Source: Apostichopus californicus
Taxonomy: Eukaryota; Echinodermata; Holothuroidea; Aspidochirotida; Stichopodidae
Assembly (NCBI GenBank): GCA_020650975.1
Contig: JAIPMN010000628.1
Location: 1 to 35,389 of the forward strand
Reading direction: 5' to 3'
Length of the DNA: 35,389 nucleotides
In this document: positions 21,190-30,787 of the stretch, piece after piece
How positions within the stretch are numbered: the stretch's first letter is position 1
How the letters are laid out: the number at the start of each line of letters is the position of its first letter
Translations under genes and position numbers: made by a program
Notes under the pieces: model-generated
What the model was told of the DNA's origin: nothing
Database searches by the model: none
Seen by the model: only the letters and a program-made list of their open reading frames with translations

Positions 21190-21253
21190 CTGTAACGTAT
21201 AAAAGAAGACAACAACTGTTGAAAAATAATCCTATTTCGATGACAAATTCACT

Positions 21254-21308
21254 TTACGAATATGCAGTTCATTAACTATACAGTAGTCAGTCTTCATTTG
21301 CACAAAAA
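21254..21308 (+). repeat. 55-bp repeat shared with 18222-18277
   Basis: Second copy of the intronic repeat described at 18222-18277. It lies about 65 bases upstream (in transcription) of the acceptor of exon 21189-21051. Confidence 0.75.
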
Positions 21309-21510
21309 AAGGAAATTGAAATTTTTTTAAATTTTCATTTGTATATATTGTTTGTATTGCACATGAGATTAATACCCATTTGAAAAAGTACAATGAAATA
21401 TTAAAAACAAATATGTTTTACTTGCTAATAAACTTTCATTTGGTGGAACAAATGTACAATGGAGGCTTGGATTTATCAGTATACCATCTTATTGGTATCT
21501 TATTACCATC

Positions 21511-21758
21511 TGAGTGTTAGCTCAGTGGTTAGTGCCGGTGCCTTTCAATCATAAGGACCCCGGTTCGAGTCACTCCAAGATTAATGTATGTCGTCCAGTT
21601 ACAGAGTTGTTCACAATTGACAATTCATTATCATGGGCGTTAAAATATGAATCTAAGAGACTGACTTTGGTCAGCTTGCGGCTTTGATAAGCCAATGAGG
21701 CTTCTTCGCAAGTTTCTGCTTGCAGGAGGATCTAATATACATACATACATACATACAT
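21511..21758 (+). mobile_element. tRNA-derived SINE, family with ATAC tail (copy 1)
   Basis: A box TAGCTCAGTGG (21518-21528) and B box GGTTCGAGTCA (21562-21572) lie in a tRNA-like head. A 150-bp body follows, containing TTGACAATTCATTATCATGG and GAGACTGACTTTGGTCAG, and then an ATAC tail (21735-21758). It matches 30788-31020 in opposite orientation. It fills much of the 630-bp EXOSC10 intron, antisense to the gene, with its tail 62 bases from the donor of exon 21940-21820. Relative to copy 2 it has about 14 extra bases just before the GGAGGATCT near its 3' end. Confidence 0.85.
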
Positions 21759-21819
21759 TTCTTATACAGGGTTTGATCAATTTGGCAGACCGAATGCAAA
21801 AGTCATGATTTCGACTTAC

Positions 21820-21940
21820 ATGGATCTCGGCTTTTCCGTGATAATTTCTTGCTTGGATGATCAGACGGTGAATGTCGGTCAGATGCTGCATCACCAATGG
21901 AGGAACTGGATTGCAACAGGCCAGGATTCCAGATGACTCT
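21820..21940 (-). CDS. EXOSC10: EXOSC10/RRP6 orthologue, end of HRDC region (CCNPVPPLV)
   Basis: A 121-bp exon, the most 5' one found. It has acceptor CATCTGTTTTGACAG and donor GTAAGT. It takes one base from the upstream exon and leaves in phase 0. Its 40 residues begin ESSGILACCNPVPPLVMQHL and end TDIHRLIIQARNYHGKAEIH. The motif (I/L)ACCNPVPPLV followed by a helix ending I-x-QAR is a hallmark of EXOSC10/RRP6 at the C-terminal edge of HRDC. It is the strongest evidence for the gene's identity. EXOSC10 is the nuclear exosome's distributive 3'-5' exoribonuclease, acting in rRNA, snoRNA and aberrant RNA processing. The upstream HRDC, DEDD exonuclease and PMC2NT exons are not found. A second open frame in this exon fails the phase test with the next exon. 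Confidence 0.92.
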
Positions 21941-22093
21941 CTGTCAAAACAGATGAAAACAAAGCAACAAATAAATTAATCCCTAAAAGTGAATACCACG
22001 CTTGATAGAATCTGGGCCATTGATACTATTCATAGTTACTTGTTCGGCAATGGCCTGTGATGTAAAATGGAATAAATGAGTTGATTTTTTTTA

Positions 22094-22690
22094 AGCAAAA
22101 TGTGAAGACATAGACAGGTGTCTGATATTAAAAGGATGGATTTGGGCCAAAAATTAATATTGGTATCTTGCAGTGCAAGAAAAAAGCAAAACAATTGTGA
22201 GCATAATGTAGTAGTGTTTCTTACAGCTATTCCTGTTACCAAGATATTCAACTTTCATACATGCTTTCATCTCTGGAATGCCAGTTTAAGGATAAATTTG
22301 AAGGCATACACATGTTTCAGTATTGAAAGGATGGATTTGGGCAAAAAATTAATATTGGTATATCTTGCAGTGCCAGAAAACAGCAACACAATTGCGAGCG
22401 TAATGTAGTAGTGTTTCTTACAGCGATTCTCATTATCAAGATATTCAATTTTCATATATGGTTTTATCTCTGGAATGCCACTTTAAGGCTAATATTTGAA
22501 GGCATACACAGGTTTCAGTATTATAAAAGGATGGATTTTGGCAAAAATTTAATATTGGTATCTTGCAGTTCAAGAAAACAGCAAAACATGTGTGAGCGTA
22601 ATGTAGTAATGTTTTCTTACAGCTATTTCCGTTATTAAGATATTCAACATTCATGCTTTTATCTCAGGAATGCCACTTTAAGGCTAAATT
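22094..22690 (+). repeat. Three-unit tandem array, period 195-200 bp
   Basis: Each unit contains, in order, GTTTCAGTATT/GTGTCTGATATT, AAAGGATGGATTT-GGC, AATATTGGTAT-CTTGCAGT, AAAACAGCAA-ACA, GAGC-TAATGTAGTA, TTCTTACAGC, AAGATATTCAA and CTGGAATGCCA-TTTAAGG. The GGATGGATTT landmark is at 22133, 22328 and 22529. Minus-strand frames of 60-70 codons recur with the same period and are by-products of the repeat. Confidence 0.9.
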
Positions 22691-24774
22691 GATGATGCAT
22701 TTCGGCTCCTTGGTGCAGGCCCAAATGCTAATCTGTTGTTTCACAAAAATCATATCACTTCATAATTTATAAACAATGGAGCACTCTTGGATGACATTAA
22801 TGTCCAATTTTTCATTGCACAATTTGTAATATGTACGTTAGAGCCAATATAAGTCTAAAATGATTCTGTGTATTAGACTATACAGTTCAGCCACTTTAAC
22901 TGATGGACCTTGGCTGTTTGAAGGGTCATTTGAAGGGGATAATATCTGAATAATACATAAATAATTATTAGGTCAACAGATTTTTCAATTAATATCTATT
23001 ACACCGGATAGTTTGTTATAATTTCAATCATTCATCATGTTTTAAACATTTTGTATTTTATCTTGTTTTAATTCAATTTTTGTTCAGTGATCCGATCTTG
23101 CGACATCCACAAAAATTTGTCGGGCACTACAAAAATGAAATATAGATAAAAAGTTTCGAGCACCGCCTTGGAGGGTTGACGGCCCATCGAGATAAAGGTA
23201 TGATTCATCGGATAAACTCTGAATGTATATACCATCAACTCCAGTCCATTTATTTTTAAAACACAAACATTTGAATCGTATCAATTACAAAACCACATGA
23301 CACCCTGGATTGAATGACATGCTGGCAAGCAAGTAGAAAGTCATTCGGGCACGTAGACACAAACAAGTTCACAGCCTGCAAGATTCTGATAGCAAAATGT
23401 TCATTACATACATGTAGGCTTTATGTAAAGTGCGTAGACTCCAGAGCATATCACTGGTCGAACGATCCCCGATATTATATGTCGTTGCTAAGATCGAACT
23501 GGCCTGATTATTGAGAGTGCGAAAGTCCCTAAAAGTTGCTAAGATATTATGATTGAAGGGGGTTAAAATCCTACCGAGTGTACTAGTCATTTAAGTGTTT
23601 CAATCAAAGTTCACTAAAATATGGTTGGGCCTATAATTTTGAATACTATATACTTGAATATAATATTTGAATACTATCTCTTAATTCAATCTTGTATTTA
23701 AAAGGTTTGTTGTATGTCAACATTTTTCATCCTTCTATTAACATTATAACTATTAGCAAGGATAGGTCAAGTTGAGGGCCCATGTTCAGTCGGGGGCCTG
23801 GCTTACTTTTCTATCAGATAAGTTTCCATATTTCCAGGATGAATATTTTGGGCTGCGACAAATTTAAGAAGATTATGAATATGAAAAGGCTACAGTTAAT
23901 GTATGCAAGCATATATGCTAGACTCAATAATCCAGTCACTTTAATACCTTTTCAATCCTCCAATGGATATCAATTGTTAAACTTTGACCTACAAAAAATA
24001 AAGTTGGCATTTTAATGTTACCGGCAAGAAAAGTAAAGTACTTTGGTAAAAAATTATTGGTCTGAACTAATAATGTTTTTTTTGTTCCTTTTTTACTGCG
24101 ATGTGTAAAGTGTTTGACATATTCTTTAACATATAAAGAGCTCTATCAATTCATTCTCGTCGTCATGGTTACTGTTACCATCATATTGTCATCACCATGG
24201 TATTGAATGACAAACTCATCCTTGCTTACAAATTAAGTAGACTAGAATGGCTACAACGCATTTTAGCTAACAGTGTCCTTGTTTTTTTTTTCATTATGAA
24301 AGCATCAAATTTTCGCAAACTTTCAATCATACCATTATGATCAATATAGACCAACAAGTTTCGGTAGAATTGCTCAAAAGGCTTAGCATCTGAAGGCAAG
24401 ATAAGCAAGAATGAATATGAACGGCCCAAAAAAAAAAAAAATTTAGCTCAACCAGCTCACTCGTATTTCTTTAAAGGGTTGAAGATGATCTATTAATAAA
24501 AAGCTGGTAATTTGATTCGACTGAACTTTCAATCACAATATCGAATTTCAGAGCTCTATTATTATCTATCTTTGATATATACACACGTGAACTTTACTCG
24601 ATTTCTTCAATTGTCTGTAGTGACCTTTCATTCAAACAAATTACCCATGAATGTACTGGGTAATAATTGGATTTTCACTTCAATTTTCAAGCTAAAAAGG
24701 CTAGATTTGGATTTTACAAACAATATGAGCTGTACCTACAAATATACATTTGCATTTTTTTTCTTCAAGAAATC
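22691..24774. other. No supported feature
   Basis: About 2 kb with short open frames only. It includes one isolated exon-like minus-strand stretch (24389-24333), which I rejected because its phase does not fit EXOSC10. Confidence 0.5.
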
Positions 24775-24779
24775 AAACC

Positions 24780-24915
24780 AATCCTGGAGTTGCCTGCAAA
24801 CCTCACACTGGTGTATGTGGCACATAATATCTCGCAAGTTTGGAAGGCTGAATATTCAAAACTCAGGAATAAGTTCCCATCATTCCCTCAGCTGCCAGGC
24901 ATAATACGAAACGTA
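24780..24915 (+). CDS. Candidate exon of an unidentified plus-strand gene
   Basis: After a strong pyrimidine tract ending TTCTTCAAG the frame reads, with two incoming bases, EIKPILELPANLTLVYVAHN, then ISQVWKAEYSKLRNKFPSFP, then QLPGIIRN. The only in-frame GT after it is the weak AAC-GTATCA near 24913. The peptide has ordinary protein composition (alternating hydrophobics, W-K-x-E-Y, PSFPQLPG), unlike neighbouring frames. I do not recognise the family. Phase does not let it join directly to the plus-strand exons at 31.2 kb. It may be an isolated exon, a pseudogene fragment or chance. Confidence 0.3.
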
Positions 24916-25085
24916 TCATTCTATTTACCATGGCAACCATAAAGCGAATGCCTGTCTAGTGCCTTGTTTTATATTCGCCTGCCCGGCGTATAACATGACT
25001 TGTTTCTTTATTCCTTCCTCAGCTAAAGAAGGAAACCCACGATGAAAGCCACAACAACTGGGTGTTTATTATAGATGCAAGATGC

Positions 25086-25420
25086 TTAGCCAGGGAGGAG
25101 CATTGGGAGCGATCGCTCCCCCTCCTCCCCCCCCCCTTTGAGTACACCAAAAAATAAAATTTAACTAAAAGCAAGAAATATAATAAAAGCCCTCTTTTTC
25201 GGGTAAAAGGAAGCTAACCGACCCTACTCAAATCTTTCCCTGAAAGTTTGTCTGCTACGTAATACAACACTCTTATTATTGTTTATTTCCTGCAACATGG
25301 GAGGCTTTTAGGGCAACTACATCATGGTGCTCCGTTAAGTGTAAATAATGCTCCCGTTGTGAGAAGTGCCCCTCTTAAAATTCTGCTCCCCCCTTTCAAA
25401 TTTCTGGCTAGGTCCCTGAG
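25086..25420. mobile_element. Possible short nonautonomous element with imperfect terminal inverted repeats
   Basis: TAGCCAG near the left end (25087) and CTGGCTA near the right end (25404) are inverted, and both ends are followed inward by GGAGCA/TGCTCC. The hexamer AGATGC lies just outside on both sides (25080-25085, 25421-25426) and could be a target duplication. The left end also contains the perfect 16-base palindrome GGGAGCGATCGCTCCC. There is no coding content. The call rests on short matches and is tentative. Confidence 0.35.
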
Positions 25421-25510
25421 AGATGCAAATGTTACATCATCATTATCATCATTGTGTTAACAGCAGTCCTGCACCTAGACTACTAAGGGGTAGGCGAGAG
25501 TTGCAGTACA

Positions 25511-25630
25511 TATCTATATACTGTATATATATATATATATCTATATATATATATATATATACAGTATATATATAGATATATAGATATATATATATACAGT
25601 ATAAATATATATATAGATATATATATGTAT
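25511..25630. repeat. TA-rich array with a 64-base near-perfect palindrome
   Basis: ACTG, about 38 bases of alternating TA, and then CAGT form a palindrome centred between 25542 and 25543. Pairing extends from 25511 to 25574 with only two mismatched pairs. Further TATAGATA units continue to about 25630. It is a strong candidate for cruciform extrusion and for assembly or length instability. Confidence 0.9.
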
Positions 25631-25639
25631 AAATATGGC

Positions 25640-27360
25640 ACTTAAAATCACTGTAGGTACGTCAATTACGTCATTACGAATGAGGCCGATCACTTTTTTG
25701 CACATTTCCACAACATACCCAGTGTTCAGTTGGAAAGCATACTGCAGGGAGATTTTCCAAACACTACTGTCACTTAACCTTTTATTCACCCTTTAGCGAG
25801 CTTCATTGAATGTAATGCGAATACAGTGATCGCATTGAATCCCGATTCTCCGCACTTCATAATTAAGTGTTGAAATTGTGCACTCTGATTGGTTTTTAGT
25901 AATTTTCTATAAATTGCTGGACGAATAAGCGGAGTGATACTATACACCGCCTTTCACCTGCATAGCTGCCAGGCGAATCTAGCCACGATGGGCATATTAT
26001 GTACATCACGATAAACGAGGTTGGTAACCCATAAAACGACATTTTGAACTATTTTGAACCGATCAACCTCTGCCTATTGGAACGAATCTCTTTGATCTTC
26101 GTTACTGCCCACATACATAGTACCTGCAATTTGGCGTGAAGCTTGCCCACACTCTTCTCCTTAATCAGCCCTTACCTTTCTGTGGTTGCCTAGAAACTAA
26201 AAACATAATTACCAAAACATGTTAACAAATATATATGGCAAGAAAGGATACTGTACTTTCCAGCTGTCCAACGATGAACTCCGAGGGATATATTCATGAA
26301 ATTCAAAAAAGTGCAGTTTCGCAGTTGAAATCAAAGTTGGAATATTTACTTCGCATTACTGTACGTTACACTCATAGTAATATACTGTATCTACCAGTAT
26401 ACTGTAGAAAACCACCATTTGTACATTGTCATGAAGGCTCAGAGCTACGTCTGGTTCTGGGGACACGTATGTCATCATTGTCCCTATTTGGGGTTCCCGT
26501 ATTTTCCTGAATTTTATTACGAAAATGAGAATAATATTTATTCTTTTCTTAATCCCACATTTCACTGCACCCCCTATTTGACCCCAGGCTCAGGGGCTAT
26601 ACAACCACTTTCATCTCTTCCAATTTCCTTCATAACAGCCCTGGATATATAGAAACCAATTATGATGATATAGGGTTGTTATGACAACCTTCATACGATC
26701 TGTCTGCGACCTACAGTACTGTACTCATTATCATAAGACAGTATTGATCATACCAACATGCTGAAACATATACAGAAATGAGCTCAGTTAATCTGTGTTA
26801 TCGAGGGAACTGTAAAATTGAAAGCTCTGGATTAAAATAGTATTTTAAAGCAAACCTACAAATTTGGACATTTTGTAGCTCTACAATATAAATGTTAAAG
26901 ATTTGTACCGGAAATGAAAAGTTTCAAACATTTGAGCATAATACAGAAAACATCATATGAAAAGTAAAAGTTGCCCGCAAGGACTCTATTTATATAAGAG
27001 CAAACCCATCACTTTCATTGTGCTGCCTGGATACAGGTTAATATTGGAAGCATCGACTAAACACTTGAATTACATGAACTACCTTTATAGTTTGCAATTT
27101 AACTGACCAATTCAAAGTTACAGGGACCATCTATATAGTGACAAAGAAAATTGCTAGAATTACATCAAAACTAAGACAATATAATGAGGCATATTCATAT
27201 ATGACAGTTTCAGAATAACTATTTGCTAACATGTCGTAATATGACCGTCTTGCTCGAGTTTCGAGGTTGAAGATGTCAAATGTCTACTTGTGCCAAAAAC
27301 TTTAATTAGAAAATGCCAGATTGGTCAGGGCAGAGAGAACTGTATTCTCAGAAGTAGGGC
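25640..27360. other. No supported feature
   Basis: About 1.7 kb. A plus-strand exon-like frame at 26264-26360 (acceptor TTTCCAG, donor GTACGT) was seen but has no phase partner. The rest shows nothing. Confidence 0.5.
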
Positions 27361-27773
27361 CAGCCAAGATAGGTATGTATAACAGTGGCACTGGCTTAAA
27401 CCCAGCCTAGATGGGTATGTATAACAGTGGCATGGGCTTAAACCCAGCCTAGATGGGTATGTATAACAGTGGCACTGGCTTAAACCCAGCCTAGATGGGT
27501 ATGTATAACAGTGGCACGGGCTTAAACCCAGCCTAGATGGGTATGTTTAACAGTGGCACTGGCTTAAACCCAGCCTAGATGGGTATGTATTTGGCACTGG
27601 CTTAAACCCAGCCTAGATGGGTATGTTTAACAGTGGCACTGGATTAAACCCAGCCTAGATGGGTACCGTATGTTTAACAGTGGCACTGGCTTAAACCCAG
27701 CCTAGATGGGTTTATACTGTACATGTATAATAGTGGCACTGGGTTAAACCCAGACTTGATGATAAACTGATAC
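27361..27773. repeat. 42-bp minisatellite, nine units plus a partial
   Basis: Units begin CAGCCTAGATGGGTATGT at 27361, 27403, 27445, 27487, 27529, 27571, 27609, 27651 and 27698, with a decayed start at 27751. Lengths are 42 except 38 (unit 6, loss around AACAG), 47 (unit 8, extra bases in GGGTACCGTATG) and 53 (unit 9). Every unit has CAGTG-G-CACTG or a close variant, and ACCCA...TGGGT spans each unit junction. Units 1-5 are the most uniform and 8-9 the most diverged, so homogenisation seems stronger at the left. Confidence 0.97.
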
Positions 27774-27939
27774 GATTACATAGTTACAGTACATATCTGC
27801 TTCACAATATGGAATTATTGTGTTGAAATTGTCCAAATGACTGAAAGATGATAAATCAGCATTTTATTAACAGAAATAATGTTAATATTTAATGCTTTTG
27901 TCAGAAATAATCATAATAGTTATAATAATAATGATCATA
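27774..27939. other. Short AT-rich spacer
   Basis: Spacer between the minisatellite and a LINE tail. It becomes AAT-triplet-rich towards its right end. Confidence 0.5.
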
Positions 27940-28430
27940 ACAATAATATTAATAATAATAATACAGTTCTTATATTTGATTTGATTTGATTTATTGTTTT
28001 TTCACGTGCAAATATACAATGTATACAATGTATACAAATATACAATGTATACAATGTATACAATATATAGCGCATAAATATTAAAAACATTTCAATGCAC
28101 TGAACAAGTCAGACAAAAAGTAAAATAATTTACAAGTGAACAACAACATTAAACAAGTTAACAGTTAAGTTGGGTTTAGAACTGATTAAGGGTAGAAGAA
28201 CGACGAATTTCACCCGGAATATTGTTCCAAAGACAGGCAGCGGCATTTGGCAAAGCTATTAGATCGTAAGTACTGGTAAGAACACAAGGGGTTTGTGAGA
28301 GATCTTGAAAAGATGAATGAAGTACTCGAGAAGAGGGTACATAGAATGACAAGTTCAGTTAGATAATCAGGCATCATTTTCTTAAGAGCCTTAGAAGTGA
28401 GAATGAGAAATTTATTGGTGGCAGACAACG
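27940..28430 (-). mobile_element. 5'-truncated CR1/L2-type LINE with frameshift
   Basis: The minus strand from 28430 encodes SATNKFLILTSKALKKMMPD and then YLTELV, the K-x-L-x-L-x-x-KAL...YL-x-(D/E)L signature after the RT domain. Near 28265 the frame shifts, and another frame continues PNAAACLWNNIPGEIRRSST and LNQF to a TAA at 28178-28176. The coding copy is therefore broken. The 3' UTR runs through ATACAATGT repeats, AATCAAATCAAATC and an ATT-triplet tail near 27963-27940. Confidence 0.8.
28015..28070 (+). repeat. ATACAATGT 9-bp tandem repeat
   Basis: Five to six units of ATACAATGT with one ATACAA interruption, inside the 3' UTR of the LINE at 27940-28430. Confidence 0.85.
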
Positions 28431-28436
28431 TGAATT

Positions 28437-28697
28437 AATAATATTCATAATAATATTAGAATTTGTAAAGCGCTTTTATCCAGTTAAAAAAACTGCTCAG
28501 AAGAGCTGCAGGAGCAAAGTACCCAAAATGGACACAACAGTTATTAAACAAATGGATACGCATTCATGAATAAGAACGTCTTGAGTTCTTTCTGGAAAGT
28601 TGACACATGCTGGATTGTTTTCAGATGTAAGGGGAGACTGTTCCAGAGCTGTGGAGCTGATCTAGCAAAGCAACGTTCCCCATAGGTGGAAGTGCGA
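28437..28697 (-). mobile_element. Second 5'-truncated CR1/L2-type LINE, head to tail with the first
   Basis: From 28697 the minus strand is open for 50 codons: VRTSTYGERCFARSAPQLWN, then SLPLHLKTIQHVSTFQKELK, then TFLFMNAYPFV and TAA (28546-28544). The 3' UTR ends GCGCTTTACAAATTC and an ATTATT-type tail at 28437, matching the GCGCTCTATAAATG-TTATTA tail of the LINE at 1-258. The coding part is intact for its length. It abuts the LINE at 27940-28430 within seven bases, in the same orientation. Confidence 0.88.
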
Positions 28698-28699
28698 AC

Positions 28700-29273
28700 A
28701 GCTAAATAAATTAATTAAATAAATTGCGAATTAGTTAATATTGATGACACAAAAACACTTGATGAAACAAAAACACTTCACATCACTAACTCTACAGAAA
28801 TTATACTCTTCCCCATCTCAAATCTGAATCAGATTCAAAAGAGTTCTTTCCTGAGGTTAACTCCTGAAGTTAGGATTAATCTACTGTACTGGCAGGATCC
28901 CAATGGAAGCGAACACAAACGACACAGGTTGTTCATTTCAATAGATTTAACAAATGTTTATTTTCAATTTCAATTTTAAATTTCTTTCTCAAATGTCTGT
29001 ACTGAACGATAAATACAATATAACATGACAGTAGGAAGGTTAACATATCAAGAATATATTAACAACAGCAAGGCTGTTATCTCAGGTCGTTACCAAGATA
29101 TACTATATGCTGCCGATATATTATGTATTTTCCTAGTCTATCATTTCACTTTGTACTTTGTATCTATCAGATTTGTTTCTTTGCGGTCAATGTAATTTTC
29201 ACAAATTCAAAACTTCGCGAAGAAATGATGTAAAAATGGACTTTTTCGATCCGGATAGTTATGAACATCACTT
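28700..29273. other. No supported feature
   Basis: AT-rich spacer between the LINE pair and the RTE-like copy. No open frame or repeat recognised. Confidence 0.5.
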
Positions 29274-29620
29274 GATACCCAACACACAGCTTTATGGCGA
29301 TCTTCCATGAAAATCAGAGAACGAAGACTTAGAGCAGCTGGTCACTTCCACCGACACCCAGAAGAAGCAGCCAACAAGTTCATTCTCTGGGAGCCAAAAC
29401 ATGGTACCCCTGGTGCAAGGCATAAAACCTTCCTGCATTTCCTACTAGAGGACAGTTGGGCTGAAAGTACGTCTGAGCTAGCAACCCTTATGAAAGACAG
29501 AAATGACTGGAAATCTCGATGCCAGGTTATTGTCCGGCCAACTTCTCCTACCCCTCATGATGATAATGGTCGACCGAGGTCGAACTGATGATGATGATGA
29601 TGATGACGACGATGATCACT
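29274..29620 (+). mobile_element. RTE-like LINE, 3' fragment (copy 2) with 10-bp deletion
   Basis: Homology to copy 1 starts abruptly at GATACCCAACA (29274; 16225 in copy 1). The peptide includes MKIRERRLRAAGHFHRHPEE and ILWEPKHGTPGARHK, and ends RPRSN before TGA at 29586-29588. It then runs into a longer GAT/GAC-triplet tail. Just upstream, ten bases present in copy 1 between two TCCA motifs are missing. This puts a TGA in the original frame, so the fragment cannot be read through from its 5' end. It is 5' truncated and non-functional. Confidence 0.85.
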
Positions 29621-30787
29621 AGGTGAAGAAATATGATCGTAACCCTTCCACGGGTTATAAATGCGCCATGCATGACGACATTACTCATAGTACCACCGGG
29701 TACATTCACATAGTTATGCTAACTCGTAAAGAATTGAAAACCTTACCTTATCTTTAGCATTGTCGCATGGGTAGGTTCAAGTTATGGCACGCTTAAATTA
29801 ACACTTTGAACAATTAGCAAATTGTACTCATTTGTCATATCAATTTCTCGGAATTGTAACTTGTATGCTTTTGCAATCGACGACAGCAGCCCAACATGTT
29901 CATCGATATGTCATGCATTTTGACGAGGAAATCGTGTATGCGTAAATTATCTTCCCAATAATGTGACGTTTTGAGAAGCAAAGTTATCCGTGAATATAAT
30001 TGGGAGAGGAATGTAAACTACCGTCAGAGTCATATTCAAAATGGAACGCAACCAAACTGCTACCACCCCACCCCTACTCCCCAATCCCCCTGATTTGTAA
30101 GATTGAGCTATAAACAGACCTAGTTTGAGATCTGATAGCTAGCACTACCATCTTCCATTGATCAATAACTGTCAAGATTGACAAAAGCCTGATCAAAATC
30201 TTTTGAAGGACTTTTCAAAGATGTGGGCTCAGCCAATGATCTCTCCATCAGAAAACGTATCGTAATTATGGAACCAGTAGGATATAAAGATAACATTCCC
30301 TCTGAGGTTCACTTCATGGGATCAGAAATGAAACAAGACCCAAATAGTTGACAAGACTGCCAATTTCTTCTTTTTTTTTTTTTTAAATTTCAGTATCATC
30401 ATCTTATAGCAAACGAGATCCTACCTTCAACTTTAATTTATATCTGATTGACGTCTATGAGTTCAAAAAAGAATTAAAAAACAGAGAAGAGATTTTAAAG
30501 TATCTCTGTGAAATCTTACTCCCTTGGGGGAGCTATCACGGTTTACATTTGCAGGTTAGGAGACTTGTGACATCTTGTTTTCAAAAATCTGTGATGCCAA
30601 AATACCGCTAGTAGGTAAAAAATTTCTCTCTATTTTCCTGACTGGTTCTTTCCAGGTTTTTCACTTTTCGGGTTAATGTACAGTAGTATTATAGGTCATG
30701 TTCGGAACTTCGAACAGTTAAACGGATCAGCATTTGTGAACCCTTCTTCTTTGATACACAGTGTATTACATTTAAAGAAAAAAAATA
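29621..30787. other. No supported feature
   Basis: AT-rich DNA with a T run near 30371-30384. A GTAAGG donor-like site near 29746 on the minus strand has no open exon attached. Confidence 0.5.

Noticed and set aside
21820-21940. Second open frame in the CCNPVPPLV exon
   Set aside because: Joined to exon 21189-21051 it runs into a stop within a few codons; the chosen frame fits.
22036-22654. Six short frames on both strands that resemble one another
   Set aside because: They recur with the 195-200-bp tandem period and are by-products of the array.
24333-24389. Minus-strand 57-bp exon-like stretch (AKPFEQFYRNLLVYIDHN) with good acceptor and GTATGA donor
   Set aside because: It leaves one base, whereas EXOSC10 exon 21940-21820 needs the upstream exon to leave two, and the peptide does not resemble EXOSC10.
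26264-26360. Plus-strand exon-like frame (MNSEGYIHEIQKSAVSQLK) with TTTCCAG acceptor and GTACGT donor
   Set aside because: Its phases match neither the 24.8-kb nor the 31.3-kb candidate exon, and the acceptor tract is short. It is too weak to annotate.
27361-27773. CRISPR-like array of regular repeats
   Set aside because: The whole 42-bp unit repeats; there are no unique spacers, and the context is eukaryotic.
27361-27773. Open minus-strand frame across the 42-bp units encoding a 14-residue repeat
   Set aside because: Units 6, 8 and 9 change length by amounts not divisible by three, and no start or flanking coding sequence is visible.
29700-29760. Donor-like GTAAGG on the minus strand as an upstream EXOSC10 exon
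   Set aside because: All three frames before it contain stops within a few codons.
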